Source: JAVBKA01 sp031546715 (GTDB taxonomy: Bacteria; Bacillota; Clostridia; Oscillospirales; UBA929). Taken from it: DNA of 10,496 bases. The DNA lies in contig JAVBKA010000189.1 in assembly GCA_031546715.1 (NCBI GenBank), forward strand, positions 1 through 10,496, in the 5' to 3' direction. Made by a program: the position numbers and the translations under genes. Below the pieces are notes generated by a model. That model searched no databases and was not told where the DNA came from. It worked only from the letters and a program-made list of their open reading frames with translations. Shown one piece after another: positions 1 to 5,155 of this stretch (positions are counted from its first letter, which is position 1; every line of letters begins with the position of its first letter).

Positions 1-178
1 GTTTACAGAAGTGGGTATTCATAGAATACAAGCAAAACACGACACCCAAAATCCTGGTTCGGGAAAGGTTATGGAAAAAGCCGGAATGGCTTTTGAAGGA
101 ACAATGCGCCAAAGCATAATAAGAAAAAACGGCACATATGCGGATCATAATATTTGGGCTATCATAGCCGAAGTATAA
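1..178 (+). CDS. GNAT-family N-acetyltransferase, C-terminal fragment
   Basis: Only the last 58 codons are present (reading from base 2, TAA at 176-178); the gene starts outside the window. The fragment contains EVGIHRIQAKHD, then NPGSGKVMEKAGMAFEGTMR, then a D-x-x-IWAII tail. This is the C-terminal acetyl-CoA-binding half of RimJ/RimL-type GNAT enzymes: the N-x-x-S-x-x-V-M-x-K-x-G-x-x-x-E-G-x-x-R pattern forms the helix and strand after the pyrophosphate loop. Such enzymes transfer acetyl from acetyl-CoA to protein N-termini or to small amines and drugs in the cytoplasm. The substrate cannot be told from this part. The end looks natural for the family. The next gene on the same strand begins 187 bases later, so co-transcription is uncertain. 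Confidence 0.85.
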   Translation, partial: FTEVGIHRIQAKHDTQNPGSGKVMEKAGMAFEGTMRQSIIRKNGTYADHNIWAIIAEV

Positions 179-232
179 AAGTTACTACCACAAGATAAAG
201 CTTTACAATATTAATTAAATTTAACTCAAATG

Positions 233-355
233 AATTATACTACAACCTCACATAATAAGCATTTTCCAACCTAATCCCATTTCCACTCATACAACCTAAC
301 CATAACCTACATAGTTTCATATCAACACAACCCAACACACCCACATTATTTAACA
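233..355 (+). promoter_or_regulatory. G-depleted, C-rich leader upstream of folT-like gene
   Basis: Only two G residues (259 and 314) occur between 233 and 355, while 241-350 holds about 38 C. AACCTA-like units recur (for example around 266, 295 and 304). No THF-riboswitch-like fold or other hairpin is visible. A long, unstructured, C-over-G stretch is the known composition of Rho utilisation sites, so the leader may allow Rho-dependent attenuation of the transporter gene; that role is inference. A possible -10 (TATACT, 236-241) lies at its 5' edge but has no convincing -35. The rest of the 179-365 gap is AT-rich and shows nothing else. Confidence 0.4.
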
Positions 356-365
356 GGAGAACTAT

Positions 366-893
366 ATGCAAAAAAAAGAAATTCGCTATCTTGTCATGGC
401 AGCACTTTTTGTAGCACTCGACATAGTTTTTACACGCTTTCTATCCTTTTACCCTCCAACGGTGCCTACATTTATCGTCCGAATCAGTCCGCAATTTCTT
501 GCTCACGCCCTTTGCGGCTGGATACTTGGTCCTTGGTGGGCAATAGGTAGTGCCGTGGCGGCTGACTTAATCGGCTTTTTTATGTTCCCTTCGCCGTTTC
601 CGTTCTTTATCGGATACACCATTTCAGCGGCTATGGGCGGACTGGTTTATGGGCTGTTGCTTCACAAAAAAAAGGTTGTACTATGGCGAAGTGTGTTGGC
701 CGTGGCAATTGCCATATATTGTTTCTCAATTCCCCTAACTGCCTTGTGGAATGTGATATTGTATCAGCGTGGCTGGGTGCTGATTTTTGCAAATCAGCTA
801 TTATGGCGAACCGTTTTTGTCCCTGTTTACGCAATTGTTTTGTACATGGTGCAGAAGGCTCTTGTGCGCTCGAAGGTTTTGGATAGGCAGTAG
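366..893 (+). CDS. folT: FolT-like ECF transporter S component (folate family)
   Basis: A 175-residue, very hydrophobic protein with about six membrane segments, the usual size of ECF S components (170-200 aa). The N-terminal part carries the pattern seen in the folate-type S components: a first helix ending in TRFLSF, then VRISPQFLAHALCGWILGPW, then a second stretch with ADLIGFFMFPSPFPFFIGYT and SAAMGGLVYGL. S components bind the vitamin at the outer face of the membrane and deliver it with a shared EcfA/EcfA'/EcfT module encoded elsewhere, so this is a solitary, group II-type arrangement. AGGAG at 355-359 is six bases from the ATG and supports the start. It is convergent with the ZIP gene; two structured repeats lie between them. 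Folate specificity is inferred from family resemblance only. Confidence 0.82.
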   Translation: MQKKEIRYLVMAALFVALDIVFTRFLSFYPPTVPTFIVRISPQFLAHALCGWILGPWWAIGSAVAADLIGFFMFPSPFPFFIGYTISAAMGGLVYGLLLHKKKVVLWRSVLAVAIAIYCFSIPLTALWNVILYQRGWVLIFANQLLWRTVFVPVYAIVLYMVQKALVRSKVLDRQ

Positions 894-901
894 GTTGGTA
901 T

Positions 902-1042
902 TGTCAGGCTCGCTTCGCCCTCCGTTTACGCAAGAAATCAGTCACTCCGCTTATGACAAACAGAAATATGCTGCACATATTTCTTGGTTTGTCAAACGCT
1001 GTGTGACTGATTTCTTGCTACTACGGGCGGCGAGCACTCAGC
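902..1042. repeat. Structured palindromic repeat, copy 1
   Basis: This 141-bp unit is followed directly by a second copy at 1043. The outer arms GCTCGC-TT-CGCC (909-920) and GGCG-GCGAGC pair, with TT and CTC bulges on the left. A perfect 15-bp stem follows (931-945 with 1003-1017), then an internal loop of about nine bases on each side, then an apical stem (955-970 with 976-993, one 2-base bulge) closed by CTGCA. The whole unit therefore folds into one long hairpin. Compared with copy 2, the outer arms, the internal loop (CTCCGCTTAT / AAACGCT) and the apical GCTGC are conserved, while both inner stems differ in sequence. No coding potential is evident. It lies between two convergent genes and could also end transcription of either. 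Confidence 0.8.
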
Positions 1043-1185
1043 TGTCAGGCTCGCTTCGCCCTCCGTGCGCAGAAAATAACCTTCCTCCGCTTATGACGAA
1101 CGAGTTAATGGTGCTGCGCACCACTAATTCGCTCGTCAAACGCTACGTAAGGTAATTTTCTGACTACGGGCGGCGAGCACCCAGC
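1043..1185. repeat. Structured palindromic repeat, copy 2
   Basis: A 143-bp direct repeat of 902-1042, sharing the first 24 bases (TGTCAGGCTCGC onward), CTCCGCTTATGAC, GCTGC, GTCAAACGCT and the CTACGGGCGGCGAGC end. The inner stems are different in sequence but still pair: 1070-1083 with 1149-1162 (13 of 14), and 1095-1113 with 1119-1137 (16 of 19). The three non-Watson-Crick pairs of the apical stem are A-C on this strand and G-U on the opposite strand, so the minus-strand transcript folds better. It ends two bases before the ZIP stop codon, which would place it in the ZIP 3' untranslated region. Confidence 0.8.
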
Positions 1186-1187
1186 AC

Positions 1188-1952
1188 TCACCCCAACAAC
1201 GTATCCAACGCCATCATCACTACAAAGCCTATCATAACGCCGAAGGTTGCGTGGTGACCTTCTCCTGCGCTTTGGGCTTCGGGAATTAATTCTTCTGCCA
1301 CCACAAAAATCATTGCGCCTGCCGCAAAGGACAGCGCATAGGGCAGCATTGACTGCATTCTTGATGCCAGTGCCGCACCCGCCATTGCCGCTAACGGTTC
1401 TACAATGCCGGACATTTGCCCGTACCAAAAGCATTTAAGTCGTGAAAGTCCTTCTCGTCTGAGGGGGATGGACACCGCCGCACCTTCGGGAAAGTTTTGA
1501 ATGCCAATACCCACTGTCAGAGCTACGGCGGCAGTCATCGCGCTTGGAGAAACTGCGACTGAGCCAAAAGCCACGCCGAAGGCTAAACCCTCGGGAATAT
1601 TGTGCAATGTTATTGCAAGTACAAGTAATATACTTCTTCTCCAACCTGCGTGGACACCTTCGGGCTGTGCGCCTGGCTGACCGTGAAGATGAGGGAGGAT
1701 TTTGTCTGCGCCGAAAAGGAACAGCCCTCCCAGTAAAAAGCCTATGACTGCGGGCCATGTGCCGCCCATCTCAATGGCAGGTGCAAGCAGCGACCAAAAG
1801 GACGCCGCAATCATAACTCCGGAAGCAAATCCTAGCATCAGTGATAGAGTTTTCTTTGGTATGTCTTTAAAGAAAAAAACAGTTGACCCTCCGAGAGCGG
1901 TCATTCCCCATGTAAACAGTCCGCCAAGACCAGCCATAACAATCGGGTGCAT
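1188..1952 (-). CDS. ZIP-family divalent metal transporter
   Basis: A 254-residue membrane protein with about eight transmembrane segments, typical for bacterial ZupT/GufA-type ZIP transporters. The metal-site motifs are intact: HNIPEG in helix 4 (H117, N118, E121) and QNFPEG in helix 5 (N153, E156), with a further glutamate at SGIVEP (E185). The loop between helices 3 and 4 contains a His-bearing stretch (PHLHG, about 87-91), as is common in this family. ZIP proteins move Zn2+, and often Fe2+ or Mn2+, into the cytoplasm. AGGAGG lies just upstream of the ATG, supporting the start. A 43-bp palindrome sits about 55 bases upstream of the start codon and may be an operator. The gene stands alone on this strand, convergent with the FolT-like gene. 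Metal preference cannot be read from the sequence. Confidence 0.92.
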   Translation of the reverse strand: MHPIVMAGLGGLFTWGMTALGGSTVFFFKDIPKKTLSLMLGFASGVMIAASFWSLLAPAIEMGGTWPAVIGFLLGGLFLFGADKILPHLHGQPGAQPEGVHAGWRRSILLVLAITLHNIPEGLAFGVAFGSVAVSPSAMTAAVALTVGIGIQNFPEGAAVSIPLRREGLSRLKCFWYGQMSGIVEPLAAMAGAALASRMQSMLPYALSFAAGAMIFVVAEELIPEAQSAGEGHHATFGVMIGFVVMMALDTLLG

Positions 1953-2005
1953 GTATTCCTCCTGTATTTGCAGAACTTTAGAGATTTGGCGGTCAACATC
2001 TTATA

Positions 2006-2055
2006 CTATTCTCAGATAAAATCTCGTCTCAATTTTATTTGAGAATAGCATTATA
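2006..2055 (-). promoter_or_regulatory. Long palindrome and -10 box upstream of ZIP gene
   Basis: CTATTCTCA (2006-2014) and ATAAAAT (2016-2022) are matched by ATTTTAT (2032-2038) and TGAGAATAG (2040-2048). The pair at the one interruption is G-T on the plus strand. On the minus strand a TATAAT (+ strand 2050-2055) immediately precedes the palindrome, so transcription would start at or inside it. No good -35 is seen, which is common for activator-dependent promoters. An operator for a metal-responsive regulator, or a 5' mRNA hairpin, are the two readings. The sequence does not match the Zur, MntR or PerR consensus as I know them. The remaining bases up to 2125 show AAGCTT repeats but no convincing terminator. 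Confidence 0.5.
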
Positions 2056-2125
2056 CCAAGTGAGAGCGCAGTGTCCTTTGTGCTCAAGCTTTTCATGAGG
2101 ATAAGCAAGCTTATTTCACTGGGGA

Positions 2126-2971
2126 TTAGTCCTCAGTTGCTTGAATTATACCGTTTTTTTGCAGGAAGCTTCGCATGGTTTCAAAGACTTCGTTTCGTTG
2201 GTCATCGTTGTGAATTTCATGAAATTGACCCTCTAAAACTCTGAAATCTACTAAGTCGCTTTTATTTCTCTCAAATTCCCAAGCGGCTTCAATATCAACC
2301 AGTTTGTCGTCGCCGGCTTGTAAAAACAGGGTGGGTATGGCGATTGCACCGGCGTTTTCTATTGCGTATTTTCCTGCATCGTAAATACCGCAGAAGGTTC
2401 TTGCGCCAATGTTGTTGTGGTACAAACCTTCTTTTTTTGTTTCCTTAACATACTCAATATCATGGGCTAATACATCGTTATGTATACGTGATACTATTGT
2501 AAAACTCGGCAGCATTCTTCCTATTTGACGGACTAGCTTTATTGCGGTTTCAGGAGGCTGCCGCTTTAACCGCAGCCACGGACTGGTGATAATCGCCGCT
2601 TTAAAGTCTGTGTGGTCAAAATTAAGGAGATAGTTTAAGGAAATATTTCCTCCCATAGAATGTCCGTAGAGAATTTTCGGCATTTCCTTTGGTAGCCAGC
2701 TAACAACTCTCTCAAGGTCTTCTAAAAACTCTCTGTAATCAGATACTACGCCTCGTTTTCCAACAGTTTTGCCGTGTCCTCTAAGGTCAGGAGCATATAC
2801 GGCTATGTCGTTTTTGCAGAACCGTTCTGCCCAAAGGTCGTAACGTCCTCCCCACTCTCCGAAACCGTGAACAAGTAGCATTACGGCACTGAATTCGCCG
2901 TTATCAGGCAGCCATGAAGTCAAATGAACAGGTAACCCAGTTTTAGAAGGAGTTAATTCAGACTTTTTCAT
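2126..2971 (-). CDS. Alpha/beta hydrolase, monoacylglycerol lipase / lysophospholipase type
   Basis: About 281 residues with the full serine-hydrolase layout: oxyanion-loop motif VHGFGEWGGRYD near the N-terminus, then DLRGHGKT, the nucleophile elbow GHSMGG (Ser105, counting from the ATG at 2971), the acid in AGDDKLVD (Asp222) and the histidine in QFHEIHND (His251). This matches the Hydrolase_4 (serine aminopeptidase, S33) group, whose members cleave monoacylglycerols, lysophospholipids or similar esters. There is no signal peptide, so it is likely cytoplasmic. AAAGGA on the minus strand is nine bases from ATG 2969-2971 and three from ATG 2975-2977; I prefer the former. An upstream in-frame TTG at 2998 is unlikely. 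A TAGACA/TATAAT promoter lies at 3040-3068. The actual substrate is unknown. Confidence 0.9.
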   Translation of the reverse strand: MKKSELTPSKTGLPVHLTSWLPDNGEFSAVMLLVHGFGEWGGRYDLWAERFCKNDIAVYAPDLRGHGKTVGKRGVVSDYREFLEDLERVVSWLPKEMPKILYGHSMGGNISLNYLLNFDHTDFKAAIITSPWLRLKRQPPETAIKLVRQIGRMLPSFTIVSRIHNDVLAHDIEYVKETKKEGLYHNNIGARTFCGIYDAGKYAIENAGAIAIPTLFLQAGDDKLVDIEAAWEFERNKSDLVDFRVLEGQFHEIHNDDQRNEVFETMRSFLQKNGIIQATED

Positions 2972-3039
2972 AGACATTAGTCCTTTCTTGTAGTACAATT
3001 AAAGAACGTAGCGACGGCGCATACTAACGCTCTTAAGCT

Positions 3040-3068
3040 ATTATATTCCAAATTTTATTAAGTGTCTA
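3040..3068 (-). promoter_or_regulatory. Promoter for the alpha/beta hydrolase gene
   Basis: Read on the minus strand: TAGACA (3063-3068), a 17-base spacer, and TATAAT (3040-3045). This is a near-consensus vegetative promoter. It would give a leader of about 60 bases before the hydrolase start. Its -35 is only 17 bases from the start of the divergent TraX-like gene. Confidence 0.6.
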
Positions 3069-3085
3069 TACTTTCGGGGGATTTT

Positions 3086-3808
3086 ATGTCGACTTTTGCC
3101 CTTAAGCTCATTGCCGTGATTACAATGCTGATTGACCACGCAGCCGCTACCTTTAGCGATATTCTACCTAAGCCCGTTGTAATTGTCATGCATATTGTAG
3201 GACGCTTTGCCATGCCCATATTTTGTTTTTTAGTGGCGCAAGGGCTGTTTTACTCTAAGAATGTGCAAAAATATCTTGCACGATTATTTGCTTTTGCCCT
3301 CATTTCCGAGATACCTTTTGACCTGTGTTTAAAAGGCTCGTTTTTGGAGTTTACCACCCAAAACGTATTCTTTACACTGTTTTTAGGACTTTTGGGAATT
3401 ATGTTGTTTGACTTTTTTGCGGCAAAAAACCTCCCTGTGCTGTCATTAATATCTATACTTGCATGTGCTGCGGCGGCATATCTCATAGAATCGGATTATG
3501 ATGCCTTTGGCGTGTTATTTGTGTTTATTTTCTACATGTGTCGTGGCAACAATTTTAGAATGGCAATGTTTTTTACAATTGCTGTGTTTACGTTTTTTAC
3601 AATGCAGGCACTGCTTCACAACGGCATAACTACTGGGACGATTGTGAACCTTGCTCAACTTGGTGCACTGCCATTGCTACTGTTTTACAACGGCAAAAAA
3701 GGCTTTAGCGGCAAAACGCCAACCCAATCCAAGGCGTTGCAATATGGCTTTTATCTTTTCTACCCTGTTCATTTAGTTACTTTATTTTTCCTCGGAAGAA
3801 TATTTTAG
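3086..3808 (+). CDS. TraX-family membrane protein
   Basis: About 240 residues with eight or so hydrophobic segments. The TraX family (PF05857) pattern is visible: an N-terminal LKLIAVITMLIDH helix, then HIVGRFAMPIFCFLVAQG, then YLARLFAFALISEIPFDL, then NVFFTLFLGLLGI, and a C-terminal FYLFYPVHL. F-plasmid TraX acetylates pilin, and the wider family resembles membrane acyltransferases; chromosomal Clostridia copies are common and of unknown substrate. The ATG at 3086 follows GGGGGA with a short spacer. An in-frame GTG at 3062 is less likely because its upstream has no ribosome site. tadA begins five bases after the stop, so the two are probably co-transcribed. No plasmid-transfer genes are near, so a conjugation role is not implied. 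Confidence 0.85.
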   Translation: MSTFALKLIAVITMLIDHAAATFSDILPKPVVIVMHIVGRFAMPIFCFLVAQGLFYSKNVQKYLARLFAFALISEIPFDLCLKGSFLEFTTQNVFFTLFLGLLGIMLFDFFAAKNLPVLSLISILACAAAAYLIESDYDAFGVLFVFIFYMCRGNNFRMAMFFTIAVFTFFTMQALLHNGITTGTIVNLAQLGALPLLLFYNGKKGFSGKTPTQSKALQYGFYLFYPVHLVTLFFLGRIF

Positions 3809-3813
3809 CAGCT

Positions 3814-4266
3814 ATGAAGGAAGCTTATATGGAGCGAGCCTTAGAGCTTGCTGAAAAAGCGGCACTGTTAGGCGAAGTGCCCGTGGGTTGTGTAGTAACA
3901 CGAGGGGATGAAATCGTCGGCGAGGGGTATAACCGCCGTGAGCTTGATAAAAACGCGCTGTCCCATGCGGAGCTGATTGCAATTAATGCAGCTTGCAGTA
4001 AATTAGGCGGCTGGCGGCTTCATCAATGTGAGCTGTATGTGACCCTTGAGCCTTGTACCATGTGCGCAGGTGCGATTGTAAACGCTCGCATTGCCACGGT
4101 ATATTTTGGTGCGTCTGATAAACGTTTTGGCGCATGTGGAAGCGTTTTAAACGTGTTTGAGCATCAATTGAATCATAAGCCCGAATATTTAGGCGGTATA
4201 TATGCAGACAAAGCCGCAGCAATGCTGCAAAAGTTCTTTAAAGAGCTGCGAAATAGAACCTGTTAA
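3814..4266 (+). CDS. tadA: tRNA-specific adenosine deaminase TadA
   Basis: 150 residues, the usual length for TadA. It carries the zinc-deaminase signature HAE (His51, catalytic Glu53) and PCTMCAGA (Cys81, Cys84), plus the substrate-loop asparagine in EGYNRRE (Asn40). TadA converts A34 of tRNA-Arg(ACG) to inosine so that one tRNA reads CGU, CGC and CGA. The closing helix AAAMLQKFFKELR is typical. ATG 3814 has little ribosome-site signal and may rely on coupling to the TraX-like gene ending five bases earlier. ATG 3829 (MERALELA) has AAGGA seven bases upstream and is a real alternative. The stop codon TAA is the first part of a repeated 3' element (4263-4330). In Bacillus and many Clostridia the SRP RNA follows tadA; it is not found here. 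Confidence 0.95.
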   Translation: MKEAYMERALELAEKAALLGEVPVGCVVTRGDEIVGEGYNRRELDKNALSHAELIAINAACSKLGGWRLHQCELYVTLEPCTMCAGAIVNARIATVYFGASDKRFGACGSVLNVFEHQLNHKPEYLGGIYADKAAAMLQKFFKELRNRTC

Positions 4267-4437
4267 GTAAGTGCGGATTAACCCAGTAGTGAAAATATGC
4301 TTGCATATGAGTATGCTTGCATATTTTCACGAAAAGCGCAGGCGTTCGGAAGTGCCTTCCAAGGCATTTCCGGATGCCGGAGCGACAGGGTTAAGGGAGC
4401 ATGATAATGCAAAGCTGTTAATCTGAGGTTACTTAAC
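4262..4437 (+). ncRNA. Structured intergenic element with alternative closing helices
   Basis: Outer arms GTTAAGTA (4262-4269) and TACTTAAC (4430-4437) pair, followed inward by GATTAA (4276-4281) with TTAATC (4418-4423). A second closing helix, TTAACCC (4278-4284) with GGGTTAA (4388-4394), shares bases 4278-4281 with the first, so the two inner helices exclude each other. Inside are two hairpins: 4289-4300 with 4319-4330 (12 bp, then a TT/TT loop and five more pairs, TGAG tip), and 4341-4358 with 4361-4378 (18 pairs including three G-U on the plus strand). All wobbles favour plus-strand RNA, matching the direction of tadA and of the gene at 4467. It could be a 3' end structure of tadA mRNA, a regulatory leader of the downstream gene, or a MITE-like insertion. 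No known RNA family is recognised. Confidence 0.6.
4263..4330 (+). repeat. Inverted-repeat family element, plus-oriented copy
   Basis: Begins one base before the tadA stop codon with TTAAGTAAGTGCGGATTA (4263-4280) and ends with CTTGCATATTTTCAC (to 4330). A shorter, inverted copy lies at 5103-5155 with 17 of 18 bases of the first block and nearly all of the last block. The two copies frame the gene at 4467-5006. Confidence 0.65.
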
Positions 4438-4466
4438 GCAAAAAACGAATTATTTGAGGTGCGCAA

Positions 4467-5006
4467 ATGGATAACAGTTACACCGCCGCCACTAAGGGAA
4501 TTTACGAGCTAAAGCTGTTTGTTAATGGGCAAGAAGCCAGAATGTTTGACATTGCAAGACCTGTGGAACTGCACATTATCGGCGAGGCTTGCAGCGTTAC
4601 AGCCGTAGGCAACGTGACGGCGGAGTCCGTTTTGGGCACAGTTTCGGCAGGCGGCGACGTTCGCTGTAATACAATTTGCGGAAATGTTAGAACCGGCGCA
4701 GATGTACAATGCCATAACATCGGAGGCGACGTTGTCGCCAGTGGCGACATAGAGTGCAACGACATTGCCGGAAATGCCGAAGCAGGCGGCTGTATTGTTT
4801 GCAGTAATATTGGTAAGGACGCCCATGCGGGTGGCGATATTGAATGCTCGGAAATTGACGGTAACGCCGTCGCAGGTAGCAATATCGACTGTGATACCGT
4901 TGAGGGCAATGCCTCATGTGGTATGAATTTCACCTGTGATTCTGTACAGGGTAATATTTTGGCTAACGCCGTTTCTGTAAATACTGTAAAGCATAACAGT
5001 CTGTAG
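4467..5006 (+). CDS. Cysteine-ladder beta-solenoid protein of unknown function
   Basis: 179 residues with no signal peptide or membrane segment, so probably cytoplasmic. Residues about 52 to 170 form eight 15-residue units of the type C-x-x-I-x-G-x-A-x-A-G-x-D-I-x. Cysteines stand at 67, 82, 97, 112, 127, 142 and 157, exactly 15 apart; alanine 52 takes the place in the first unit. Further cysteines are at 42, 71, 109 and 151. Regular Gly/Asn turns with alternating small and aliphatic residues point to a right- or left-handed beta-solenoid, comparable in style to bactofilins, but the repeat length differs and I do not assign it to that family. A cysteine stack on one face could bind metal, be redox-active, or simply pack the core. 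GAGG seven bases before the ATG supports the start. It is convergent with the DUF4097 gene and preceded by a structured element. Confidence 0.8.
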   Translation: MDNSYTAATKGIYELKLFVNGQEARMFDIARPVELHIIGEACSVTAVGNVTAESVLGTVSAGGDVRCNTICGNVRTGADVQCHNIGGDVVASGDIECNDIAGNAEAGGCIVCSNIGKDAHAGGDIECSEIDGNAVAGSNIDCDTVEGNASCGMNFTCDSVQGNILANAVSVNTVKHNSL

Positions 5007-5040
5007 ATAAAACATAAAACATAGTAACGCTGAAAAACGG

Positions 5041-5097
5041 CATTGAGGGTGTATCATATGGAACGCAATGTGCGCTCCATATGATACACCCTCAATG
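5041..5097 (-). terminator. Near-perfect 27-bp hairpin between convergent genes
   Basis: 5041-5062 is perfectly complementary to 5076-5097 (22 bp). The loop continues the pairing as CGCA / ATG / TGCG with one intervening mismatch that is A-C on the plus strand and G-U on the minus strand. On the minus strand the hairpin is followed within a few bases by TTTTT, and on the plus strand by TTTT. It can serve as a two-way terminator for the solenoid gene and the PadR-DUF1700-DUF4097 operon. The stem is longer than a terminator needs, and a mobile or RNase III-processed hairpin is possible. Confidence 0.65.
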
Positions 5098-5102
5098 TTT
5101 TA

Positions 5103-5155
5103 GTGAAAAATATGCAAGTGTATTCTTGCTGCTGAGATAATCCGCACTTGCTTAA
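5103..5155 (-). repeat. Inverted-repeat family element, minus-oriented copy
   Basis: Read on the minus strand this starts with TTAAGCAAGTGCGGATTA, overlapping the TAA stop of the DUF4097 gene, and ends with CTTGCATATTTTTCAC. It matches 4263-4330 at both ends but has a shorter and different middle and lacks that copy's perfect hairpin. Confidence 0.65.

Noticed and set aside
179..365. THF (folate) riboswitch upstream of the FolT-like gene
   Set aside because: The stretch is almost free of G and has no pairing arms; none of the conserved THF riboswitch core is present.
787..1155. Plus-strand open frame of 122 codons across the folT end and the repeats
   Set aside because: It overlaps FolT in another frame and continues through palindromic repeat DNA with no family pattern or ribosome site.
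902..1185. CRISPR array or integron attC sites
   Set aside because: There are only two units of ~142 bp, no short repeat-spacer pattern, and no visible RYYYAAC/GTTRRRY core pair with an integron integrase nearby.
3086..3808. Conjugation function from the TraX name
   Set aside because: No transfer genes are nearby and chromosomal TraX-like proteins are common in Clostridia; only family membership is claimed.
4267..4466. SRP RNA (ffs), which often follows tadA in Firmicutes
   Set aside because: The conserved GGAAGGAAGCAGCC-type tip of the SRP S domain is absent; CGGAAGTGCCTTCC only looks similar at first sight.
4502..4933. Minus-strand open frame of 143 codons, Ser/Pro/Thr-rich
   Set aside because: It is the shadow of the 15-residue repeats of the solenoid gene; its own periodicity is explained by the plus-strand codons.
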